A stretch of DNA of 7,695 nt, taken from NCBI GenBank assembly GCA_035623615.1, contig DASPTB010000108.1:1-7695 (forward strand). The letters run 5' to 3'. This DNA is from DASPTB01 sp035623615. Its GTDB lineage: Bacteria > Actinomycetota > UBA4738. Positions 1-5,901 of the stretch are shown here, in pieces (the stretch's first letter is position 1; every line of letters starts with the position of its first letter). Position numbers and translations under genes: made by a program. The notes beneath the pieces were generated by a model, which was given only the letters and a program-made list of their open reading frames with translations, had not been told where the DNA came from and ran no database searches.

Positions 1-439
1 CGCCCGCGCTCCCGGAAGCACCAGCTCCCGACGATCCGCCCCCTGCCTGCGCGCCGCGCCGCGTCACCAGGATCTGCTGTGCATCTTGCAACAGCGCGGC
101 CTCGTTGATCGCCGTGAGGTCCGCGCCCGGCCTGGGACCGCCGGCAGCCTGGATCGCGTCGATCACGCGGTCGCCCTGGTGGAAACGGTAGACGCCCGGG
201 TGACGGACCCATCCTGCGACGTCGACGATCAGCTCCGGCCCCAGGCTCGGCGTCGCGGTCGTCCCAACACCGGCGGGTCGCACCGCCCCCGCGGACATCG
301 ACGTCTCGATGCGAACCGGTCGCGGCAGAGACCGCCAGTACCAGACGAGCGCCGCCGCCGCGACGAGCGCCCCAACCACGAGCAGCCCGATGAGCTCGCG
401 CCGATCGAGCCCGGCCAGCCACTCGCGAAGCCGCTCCAC
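1..439 (-). CDS. comEA: ComEA-like competence protein (SLBB domain), 3' part outside window
   Basis: This is the N-terminal 146 codons of a membrane-anchored DNA-binding protein of the ComEA type, which in the family binds incoming double-stranded DNA outside the membrane and passes it to the ComEC channel. After a short basic start (VERLREWLAGLDRREL) comes a single membrane segment at about residues 15-34, then a Pro/Ala/Thr-rich spacer. A SLBB domain follows at about residues 68-127, with the typical VDVAGWVRHPGVYRF strand-turn and a later AIQAAGGPRPGADL stretch. From residue 129 the protein enters a Gly/Ser/Ala linker; the helix-hairpin-helix DNA-binding part expected next lies beyond base 1. 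The GTG start is chosen because GGAGG sits 6 bases upstream and no other in-frame start has such a site. It follows leuS by 187 bases on the same strand, an arrangement I recall from actinobacteria. The family call is strong; competence itself is inferred. Confidence 0.86.
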   Translation of the reverse strand, partial: MERLREWLAGLDRRELIGLLVVGALVAAAALVWYWRSLPRPVRIETSMSAGAVRPAGVGTTATPSLGPELIVDVAGWVRHPGVYRFHQGDRVIDAIQAAGGPRPGADLTAINEAALLQDAQQILVTRRGAQAGGGSSGAGASGSAG

Positions 440-445
440 GCCCTC

Positions 446-450
446 CCTCC
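446..450 (-). promoter_or_regulatory. Ribosome binding site of comEA-like gene
   Basis: GGAGG on the minus strand lies 6 bases before the GTG at 439-437, inside a purine-rich GGAGGGAGGG stretch. It decides the start: the nearby ATG at 467-465 and the GTGs at 464 and 455 are in other frames. Confidence 0.7.
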
Positions 451-518
451 CCCACGCCCCGCACCATGGCGCGGCGATCGACAGCGGACGAATGCCAAGG
501 AGGGAGAGCCCGCAACGA

Positions 519-536
519 CGTCCGTTCGAGCGGACG
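519..536. repeat. Short inverted repeat between leuS and comEA
   Basis: CGTCCG and CGGACG arms (6 bp, perfect) flank a 6-base loop in the 187-base gap between leuS and comEA (440-626). No run of T follows on either strand, so it does not look like a standard intrinsic terminator. A 4-bp dyad, CGCT-GTC-AGCG, lies at 575-585. No clear promoter and no other gene is visible in this gap. It could be chance in GC-rich DNA, an RNA hairpin in a leuS-comEA transcript, or a weak operator. Confidence 0.3.
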
Positions 537-626
537 CCGCCTCGTGAAGCGTCAACGTACCCCGGGCAAGACGCCGCTGTCAGCGATGTGCGTCACACCG
601 AAAGGAAGAAAACGCGGAAAGAGAGG

Positions 627-3119
627 CTACGCGGAGCGCATCGTGACGATGTTGACGAGCTTCGGAGCGCGCACGATCACCCGGTCCACCGAGCGCCCGT
701 CGATGCTGGCGGCCACCCGCTCGGACTCGAGCGCGAGCTCCCGGCACCGGTCCTCGCCGGTGTCGGAGGGGACGGCGATGCGGTCCCGCACCTTCCCGTC
801 GACCTGCACGATCAGCACGACCTCGTCGGATTGCGCGAGCGACTCGTTCCATGTCGGCCACGTCGACCGGAAGACGCTCGTCTCGTTGCCAAGTGCGCGG
901 CGCCACAGCTCCTCGGCCATGTGCGGCGCGAACGGAGCGATCATCTGCGTCAGGGTCTCGGCAGCCTCCCGGACCTCGCGGTCGCCGGCTCCGGCGTCCA
1001 GCGCCCGAACCAGCTCGTTCGTCAGCATCATCAGCTTGGAGATGGCGACGTTGAACCGGTGGCGATCCATGTCGGCCGTCACCAACTTCCGTGTCCGGTG
1101 CACGAACCGCTGCAGGTCGGCAGCGACATCGTGGCCCGGGGACGTCTCCGCCCGCGCGCCGGGACCGGTGCTCGTCTCGACCGCCTCCCAGACCGAGCGC
1201 CACACACGGCTCAGCCACTTGTGCGCGCCCTGCGCCGACACGGTCGCCCAGTCGACGTCGTCCTCCGCCGGTCCCGAGAACAGCATGGTCGTGCGGATCG
1301 AGTCGGCCCCCCACCGCTCGATCAACGGGAGCGGCTCGACCACGTTTCCCTTGCTCTTGGAGAGCGCCGCCCCCTCGTTGATCACCATTCCCTGGTTCAG
1401 CAGACGGGTGAACGGCTCCACGAAGGCCACCAGGCCCATGTCGTACAGCACCTTGATGACGAACCGGCTGTACAACAGATGAAGGATCGCGTGCTCGATC
1501 CCGCCCGTGTACTGCGTCACCGGCATCCACTTGGCGACCTCGTCGGTCGAGAACGCTCGATCCTCCATCTTTCCGGTGAACCGGAGGAAGTACCACGAGG
1601 AGTCCACGAAGGTGTCCATCGTGTCGGTCTCGCGCTTGGCAGGGCCGCCGCACTTCGGGCACGACACGTTGACGAACGCCTCGTTCGAGGCAAGGGGGGA
1701 CTCACCCTGCGGTGAGAAATCGACGTCCTCGGGCAGCAGGACGGGCAGATCCTCCTCCGGAACCCCGACCTCACCGCACGACGGGCAGTGAATGATCGGG
1801 ATCGGCGCGCCCCAGTAGCGCTGTCGCGAGATCAGCCAGTCGCGCAAGCGGTACGACACGGCCGCGCGGCCGGCGCCGCGCTCCGCGAGCCACTCGATCA
1901 CGGCCGGGATCCCGTCGGGCGACGGCGTCCCGTCGAGCGGCCCCGAGTTGACCATCACCCCCTCGTGGTCGTACGACTCGGTCATCTCACCCGTTTCGCG
2001 CCCCCCGCCGGGCGGCTGGATGACGACGCGGATCGGCAGGTCGTGCGCGCGGGCGAACTCGAAGTCGCGCTGGTCGTGGGCCGGGACTCCCATGACGGCG
2101 CCGGTTCCGTACTCCATCAGCACGTACGGTGCGACGAAGCACGGCACTGCCTCGCCGTTCACGGGGTTGACGGCGTGCACCCCCAAGGGGATGCCCTCCC
2201 GGGACGCTTCCTCTTCGCCCCGCTGCGCCACCGGCGAGCGCTGCAGTCGGTCGAGCAGCTCGTCCACCTCGCTCTTGACCCCACCGCCCTCGGCGAAGCC
2301 GGCGACCAGCGCGTGCTCGGGCGCGAACACGAAGAACGTCACCCCCCACAGCGTGTCGGGGCGCGTGGTGAAAACGGTGACCTCGTCGCCGGTCTCCTGG
2401 ATGCGGAAGGTCACCTCCGCGCCCTCCGACCTGCCGATCCAGTTGCGCTGCTGGTTCAGCACGCGGTCGGTCCACGTGTCCTCCAACAGCGCCATGTCGT
2501 CGAGCAGACGATCGGCGTAGTCGGTGATCTTGAAGAACCACTGCGTCAGGTCCTTGCGGATCACGAGCGTGCCGCAGCGCTCGCAGCGGCCGGCGATGAC
2601 CTGTTCGTTGGCGAGCACGGTCTGGTCCTTGGGACACCAGTTGGCCGGCGCGTTCTTCCGATAAGCGAGTCCCCGGTCGAACAGCTGCAGGAAGATCCAC
2701 TGCGTCCACCGGTAGTAGTCGGGGTCGCACGTGTTGAGCTGCCGGTCCCAGTCGAACGCGCAACCGTAGCGCCGCAGCGTCGACCGCTGCTGCGCGATGT
2801 TCGCGTACGTCCATTCCTTGGGATGGACCCCCCGCTTGATGGCGGCGTTCTCGGCGGGGAGCCCGAAGGCGTCCCAGCCGATCGGGTTCAGGACGTTCTC
2901 GCCCTTCATCCGGTGGTAGAGCCCGATCGCCTCGCTGATGCCGAACGCCTCCGCGTGCCCCATGTGCATGTCGCCGGAGGGGTACGGGAACATCTGCAGG
3001 TTGTAGAAGCGGGGCCGGCCGTCCTCCGCCTCGACGGCCTTGAAGACACCCTCGGCCACCCACGCATCCTGCCACGCGGGCTCGATCTTCCCCGGGTCGT
3101 AGATGTGCTTCGTCGCCAC
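627..3119 (-). CDS. leuS: Leucyl-tRNA synthetase (LeuRS), complete, 830 aa
   Basis: Class I aminoacyl-tRNA synthetase that charges tRNA-Leu with leucine in the cytoplasm. The HIGH signature is HMGH at residues 52-55. A zinc-type knuckle lies around C162 and C179/C182. The CP1 editing domain spans about 230-420, with TTRPDT at 251-256 and GVPAHDQRD at 344-352; D349 is the conserved editing Asp. A second pair of CxxC motifs is at C445/C448 and C487/C490, followed by ETDTMDTFVDSSWYF. The anticodon-binding helical region and the C-terminal tRNA-contact domain (about 665-830) are present, and the length is normal. Two oddities: the KMSKS loop reads ALSKS (585-589), and the roughly 50-residue leucine-specific insertion found before KMSKS in the E. 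coli enzyme is absent. The GTG start with GAGGA 6 bases upstream and the following ATKHIYDPGKIEPAWQ fit the family; starting earlier at 3197 would add 26 non-conserved residues. No T-box fits in the 108-base gap upstream, so control is unknown. Confidence 0.97.
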   Translation of the reverse strand: MATKHIYDPGKIEPAWQDAWVAEGVFKAVEAEDGRPRFYNLQMFPYPSGDMHMGHAEAFGISEAIGLYHRMKGENVLNPIGWDAFGLPAENAAIKRGVHPKEWTYANIAQQRSTLRRYGCAFDWDRQLNTCDPDYYRWTQWIFLQLFDRGLAYRKNAPANWCPKDQTVLANEQVIAGRCERCGTLVIRKDLTQWFFKITDYADRLLDDMALLEDTWTDRVLNQQRNWIGRSEGAEVTFRIQETGDEVTVFTTRPDTLWGVTFFVFAPEHALVAGFAEGGGVKSEVDELLDRLQRSPVAQRGEEEASREGIPLGVHAVNPVNGEAVPCFVAPYVLMEYGTGAVMGVPAHDQRDFEFARAHDLPIRVVIQPPGGGRETGEMTESYDHEGVMVNSGPLDGTPSPDGIPAVIEWLAERGAGRAAVSYRLRDWLISRQRYWGAPIPIIHCPSCGEVGVPEEDLPVLLPEDVDFSPQGESPLASNEAFVNVSCPKCGGPAKRETDTMDTFVDSSWYFLRFTGKMEDRAFSTDEVAKWMPVTQYTGGIEHAILHLLYSRFVIKVLYDMGLVAFVEPFTRLLNQGMVINEGAALSKSKGNVVEPLPLIERWGADSIRTTMLFSGPAEDDVDWATVSAQGAHKWLSRVWRSVWEAVETSTGPGARAETSPGHDVAADLQRFVHRTRKLVTADMDRHRFNVAISKLMMLTNELVRALDAGAGDREVREAAETLTQMIAPFAPHMAEELWRRALGNETSVFRSTWPTWNESLAQSDEVVLIVQVDGKVRDRIAVPSDTGEDRCRELALESERVAASIDGRSVDRVIVRAPKLVNIVTMRSA

Positions 3120-3125
3120 CTGACG

Positions 3126-3130
3126 TCCTC
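3126..3130 (-). promoter_or_regulatory. Ribosome binding site of leuS
   Basis: GAGGA on the minus strand, 6 bases before the GTG at 3119-3117. It supports this start over the longer frame opening at 3197. Confidence 0.6.
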
Positions 3131-3180
3131 GAACGAGCGGGTCGCAGCCGTCGTCACCACGCCGGCGGCCTCGGGGACAA

Positions 3181-3224
3181 GCGCCCCCCGGGCGCAATCG
3201 TACCGCGACGGAGACGCCGCTCCG
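3181..3224 (-). terminator. Two GC-rich hairpins after the response regulator; weak terminator or attenuating structure
   Basis: Reading the minus strand after the response-regulator stop, a CGGAG/CTCCG stem (3224-3209, 6-base loop) is followed by a GCGCCC-GGG-GGGCGC hairpin (3195-3181, perfect 6-bp stem, 3-base loop). The second is followed only by TTGTCCCC, so a classical U-run is lacking. They fill most of the gap before leuS. They could reduce read-through or process the transcript between the two genes, or be chance in GC-rich DNA. Confidence 0.3.
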
Positions 3225-3227
3225 GGC

Positions 3228-3653
3228 TCAGTCCTCGTCGGTGTCGGTCTCGGCCTGTCCCTCGAGTCGCACCTTCAGGCGGCGGGCCTGGAAGACCACG
3301 TCCCCGAGCATGGCCGGCGCCCGGTGCTTGTCCAGGTACGCGTAGACGCCGGCTTTCGCCGCGTCCCACGCCAGGAGCTGCTCGGAGGCGGTCAGGGTGA
3401 TGACCTGGGTGAGCGGAAGGATCTTCTTGATCTGCCGGGTGGCCTCGAGTCCGCTCATTCCCGGAAGCCGTAGATCCATCAACACGACATCGGGCTCGAG
3501 CTCTGCGGCAAGCCGCACACCGACGGCCCCGTCGGGGGCTTCACCGACGACCTCGATGCCCTCCGTCTCGAGGAGCTCCCGCACGAGCTGGCGGTCGTCC
3601 TCGTTGTCTTCGACGAGGAGCACACGGGGCGGACTCTCTTGTTTCGACGTCAC
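3228..3653 (-). CDS. Stand-alone response regulator receiver (CheY-like) protein, 141 aa
   Basis: A single REC domain with no output domain, acting in the cytoplasm as a phosphorylation-dependent switch. The first strand VLLVED gives the acidic pair E15/D16. The phosphoacceptor is D60 in VVLMDLRLPGMSG. T88 (ITLTAS) and K109 (AYLDKH) complete the active site, and Y106 is the likely aromatic switch residue. All canonical residues are present, so it should be phosphorylatable. The C-terminus after about residue 125 is a short basic helix ending in an acidic tail, ETDTDED, too short for a DNA-binding domain. The start is GTG: an in-frame TGA lies two codons upstream, and the next in-frame GTG is inside the first strand. 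Its start overlaps the stop of a possible 53-codon ORF (GTGA). It lies 108 bases upstream of leuS on the same strand. No histidine kinase is in the window, so partner and output are unknown. Confidence 0.93.
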   Translation of the reverse strand: MTSKQESPPRVLLVEDNEDDRQLVRELLETEGIEVVGEAPDGAVGVRLAAELEPDVVLMDLRLPGMSGLEATRQIKKILPLTQVITLTASEQLLAWDAAKAGVYAYLDKHRAPAMLGDVVFQARRLKVRLEGQAETDTDED

Positions 3654-3811
3654 GGCTCACCGCTCATGACGGGCTCGTCGCACGCGGGCTGCACGGTGGG
3701 ACGCGGAACATCAGGCGATGCACGCGAAGCCTTCTCGGCGACGGGACCTGCCCCTATCCCCACTACGCTGATCACCCTACAGCGGATGGCCGACACAATC
3801 GATTGGGCCAT
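3650..3811 (-). CDS. Possible small ORF (53 aa) overlapping the response-regulator start
   Basis: An ATG at 3811-3809 opens a 53-codon frame, starting MAQSIVSAIRCRVISVVGIG and ending GEP. Its TGA stop overlaps the GTG start of the response regulator in the sequence GTGA. An AGGTGA element, which matches the end of the anti-Shine-Dalgarno consensus, lies one base before the ATG; this is closer than usual. The 4-base overlap is the form seen in translationally coupled gene pairs. Against it, I count 38 of 53 codons ending in G or C, which looks lower than in the neighbouring genes, and I recognise no family. It may be a coupling leader peptide or simply an open frame in the upstream region. Confidence 0.25.
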   Translation of the reverse strand: MAQSIVSAIRCRVISVVGIGAGPVAEKASRASPDVPRPTVQPACDEPVMSGEP

Positions 3812-3885
3812 CTCACCTAATGCACGTGCGGTATGCGGAATCTCCCGCTGCGCCTGCTTCGACCGGGGAAATGGACTTTGGTCCC

Positions 3886-3914
3886 TTACGAACGGAGAGC
3901 GTTCCGGGTAGGAT
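3886..3914 (+). promoter_or_regulatory. Putative housekeeping-type promoter of the hydrolase gene
   Basis: TAGGAT at 3909-3914 fits an actinobacterial -10 element. TTACGA at 3886-3891, 17 bases upstream, is a weak -35 (three of six consensus bases). Transcription would start near 3921, leaving a leader of roughly 37 bases. A short dyad, GGAC-TTTG-GTCC (3873-3884), sits just upstream and could be an operator, though it is too short to argue strongly. Confidence 0.35.
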
Positions 3915-3944
3915 GCGGCCTCGCACCAACCGGGCCGGCTGTGG

Positions 3945-3949
3945 GGAGG
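3945..3949 (+). promoter_or_regulatory. Ribosome binding site of the secreted hydrolase
   Basis: GGAGG, 8 bases before the ATG at 3958. It decides the start: the longer frame from 3820 would put 46 unrelated residues in front of a clear signal peptide. Confidence 0.75.
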
Positions 3950-3957
3950 GGAACGGG

Positions 3958-5895
3958 ATGGCGAGGAAACTGGGGCGGCACGCCCTCGTGTTCGCGGTCG
4001 TCGTGGCGACGATCGCGGTGACGGGCTCGGCGAATGCCATGCCGAAGGGCCGACCGAACACCGTCGGCCCGAACGGCGCCAAGCGCGACGCCGTCTTCTC
4101 CATCACCTGCCCGGACCCGCCTCACGTCCAGTGCGGCTACGTCACGGTTCCCCTGGATCGTCAGGATCCCGCCATGGGCAAGCTCCACATCTACTTCCAG
4201 CGGTACCTGCACTCGGACACGGCCGACCCCGCGCTGGAGCCGATCGTGGCGGTCGAGGGAGGACCCGGCTACTCCACCACGGGCAGCCGGTGGAGCTACC
4301 GGACGCTGTTCCACCCGATGATGGACCGCCACGACCTCCTGCTGGTGGACCTGCGCGGCACGGGCGGCTCCGACCCGATCGACTGCCCACGCCTCCAGCA
4401 CTACATCGGCAGCTACGACAAGGACGTCGGCCTGTGCGGGCAGCAGCTGGGGGCCGCGTCGGACCTGTACGGGACACACCAGGCCGCCGACGACATGGCC
4501 GCCGTCCTGCGCGCCCTCGGCATCCAGAAGATCGACCTGTACGGGGATTCCTACGGGACGTTCTTCAGCCAGACGTTCGCCGTCCGGTTCCCCCAGATGG
4601 TGCGCGCCGTCGTCCTCGACTCGGCGTACTTCGTGCAGTGGCCGGATCCCTGGTACAGCGACACGAACACGGCGATGGTCAACGCTTTCCGGCTCGCCTG
4701 CGCGCGCTGGCCCGAGTGCCCGACGCCCGACGGCATGACGCCGATCCTTCGCCTGTTGGACGCCGTGCGGAAGCACCCGATCTCGGGATCGGCCCCGGGC
4801 GGCGACGGCCACTGGCATCACGTGAGCGTCGACCCGGGCGGCGTCGGAAAGCTGATGGCGGACGCCGCGACCAACCCCGACATCTACCGTGAACTCGACG
4901 CTGCAGCCCTGGCGGCGATCGCGCCCGACCACGACACCCTGCCGCTGCTCCGGCTGATGGCCGAGAACACGTTGTACGGAGGCGGCGGGGGGGTGCGGGA
5001 GTGGTCGGAGGGGCTGTACGACGCGGTCAGCTGCAACGACTACCCGCAGGCGTACAACATGAGCGACCCCCTCCCCGAGCGCAAGCTCGAGTACCGGGCG
5101 GCGATCAAGGGCCTGGAGGCCCGGGCGCCCAACATCTTCTGGCCGTTCAGCGTCAAGGAATGGGTCACCTACCCGGAGCACTACTGGGACAGCTGCCTGC
5201 AGTGGCCGATCCCGAGCCGCATCGATCCGCCGGTGCCGACGAACGCGCACTACCCGGACATGCCGGTGCTCGTCTTCTCGGGTGACCTCGACTCGCTCAC
5301 GTCGCCCGAAGGCGCGCTCGCGACGGCCGACGCGTTCCCCAACTCCACGTTCGTTCCCGTTGCGAACATGACCCACGTCAGCGCGCTGGCCGACTACGGG
5401 CACTGCGCGTCGAACATCGTCATCCACTTCTTCCAGACGCTCTCCGCCGGCGATACCTCGTGCGCGTCGCAGTACCAGCCCAACCGGCTCGTGAACCAGT
5501 TCGTCGAGCACGCGAGCGACCTCGGCATCAGCGACATCCGCCAGCGGACAGCGGTCGTCGCGGCCGACACCGTCGCCGACGTCGCCGCCCGCTGGTACGA
5601 GAGCTTCGCGACCAAGGGCTTCGGCCTCCGCGGGGGGACGTTCAAGATGACCGGCTACACAGACGTCAACGCGACGCTCGACCAGGTGGAATGGGTGGAC
5701 GACGTCGCCGTCAGCGGCAAGTTGAGCTGGGACCACAAGAACGGAGACATTTCGGCGACGGTCACCTTGACGGGGACGGGCGCGTCCCCCGGGACGCTGC
5801 AGATGTCGTGGAACGACTGGCAGCAGCGCCCGATGGCGACCGTCACCGGCACTCTGGGGGGCCAGCAGGTCTCGTACTCGTTCCTGGCTCCGTAG
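3958..5895 (+). CDS. Secreted alpha/beta hydrolase, tripeptidyl-aminopeptidase-like (S33), 645 aa
   Basis: A secreted serine hydrolase of the proline-iminopeptidase/TAP-like group, whose members remove short peptides from protein N-termini or cleave other amides and esters; the substrate here is unknown. The signal peptide (MARKLGRHALVFAVVVATIA, cleavage after ANA at 25-27) lacks a lipobox, so the protein is released rather than lipid-anchored. The oxyanion-hole motif is EGGPGYS (100-106). The nucleophile is S198 in GDSYG. The acid is D445 or D443 in SGDLDSLTSP, and the base is probably H473 in NMTHVSALADYGHC. A cap region lies at about 225-430. Paired cysteines (C51/C59, C143/C160, C248/C254, C483/C502 and others) suggest disulfides, fitting export. 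Residues from about 525 to the end form a beta-rich extra domain after the TAP-like C-terminal part. The gene has its own promoter region and converges on the oxidoreductase with a 6-base gap. Fold and secretion are certain; peptidase activity is inferred. Confidence 0.93.
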   Translation: MARKLGRHALVFAVVVATIAVTGSANAMPKGRPNTVGPNGAKRDAVFSITCPDPPHVQCGYVTVPLDRQDPAMGKLHIYFQRYLHSDTADPALEPIVAVEGGPGYSTTGSRWSYRTLFHPMMDRHDLLLVDLRGTGGSDPIDCPRLQHYIGSYDKDVGLCGQQLGAASDLYGTHQAADDMAAVLRALGIQKIDLYGDSYGTFFSQTFAVRFPQMVRAVVLDSAYFVQWPDPWYSDTNTAMVNAFRLACARWPECPTPDGMTPILRLLDAVRKHPISGSAPGGDGHWHHVSVDPGGVGKLMADAATNPDIYRELDAAALAAIAPDHDTLPLLRLMAENTLYGGGGGVREWSEGLYDAVSCNDYPQAYNMSDPLPERKLEYRAAIKGLEARAPNIFWPFSVKEWVTYPEHYWDSCLQWPIPSRIDPPVPTNAHYPDMPVLVFSGDLDSLTSPEGALATADAFPNSTFVPVANMTHVSALADYGHCASNIVIHFFQTLSAGDTSCASQYQPNRLVNQFVEHASDLGISDIRQRTAVVAADTVADVAARWYESFATKGFGLRGGTFKMTGYTDVNATLDQVEWVDDVAVSGKLSWDHKNGDISATVTLTGTGASPGTLQMSWNDWQQRPMATVTGTLGGQQVSYSFLAP

Positions 5896-5901
5896 AAGGG
5901 T

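Larger units (their letters stand above)
3654..3957. other. Divergent intergenic region, response regulator / hydrolase
   Basis: This stretch of 304 bases has no confident gene. The left half is covered by the possible 53-codon minus-strand ORF (3811-3650). The right half carries the putative hydrolase promoter and ribosome binding site. Small dyads are present: GCACGTGC (3822-3829) and GGAC-TTTG-GTCC (3873-3884). A plus-strand frame reaching back to 3820 joins the hydrolase but lacks conserved sequence before the signal peptide. I could not place a convincing promoter for the minus strand. Confidence 0.5.

Noticed and set aside
229..555. Minus-strand frame of 108 codons in the leuS-comEA gap and comEA start
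   Set aside because: Out of frame with the clear ComEA SLBB reading frame, Arg/Ser-rich, no conserved features.
309..1715. Plus-strand open frame of 468 codons over comEA and the leuS 3' part
   Set aside because: Overlaps two well-supported minus-strand genes and shows no motif or plausible ribosome binding site.
3120..3197. Longer N-terminus for LeuRS
   Set aside because: The 26 extra residues are unlike the family and lie before a GTG with its own GAGGA site.
3120..3227. T-box or other riboswitch upstream of leuS
   Set aside because: The gap is only 108 bases and I see no T-box consensus; only GC-rich hairpins without a U-run are present.
1788..3473. Plus-strand open frame of 561 codons across leuS
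   Set aside because: It lies antisense to a fully conserved LeuRS, has Arg/Val/His/Pro-heavy composition typical of the complement of GC-rich genes, and has no recognisable domain.
3820..3957. Longer N-terminus for the hydrolase
   Set aside because: The 46 extra residues precede a textbook signal peptide and span the putative promoter; the GGAGG before 3958 marks the start.
3886..5736. Minus-strand open frame of 616 codons across the hydrolase
   Set aside because: Antisense shadow of a gene with intact signal peptide, catalytic residues and ribosome binding site; the composition is that of a GC-bias artefact.
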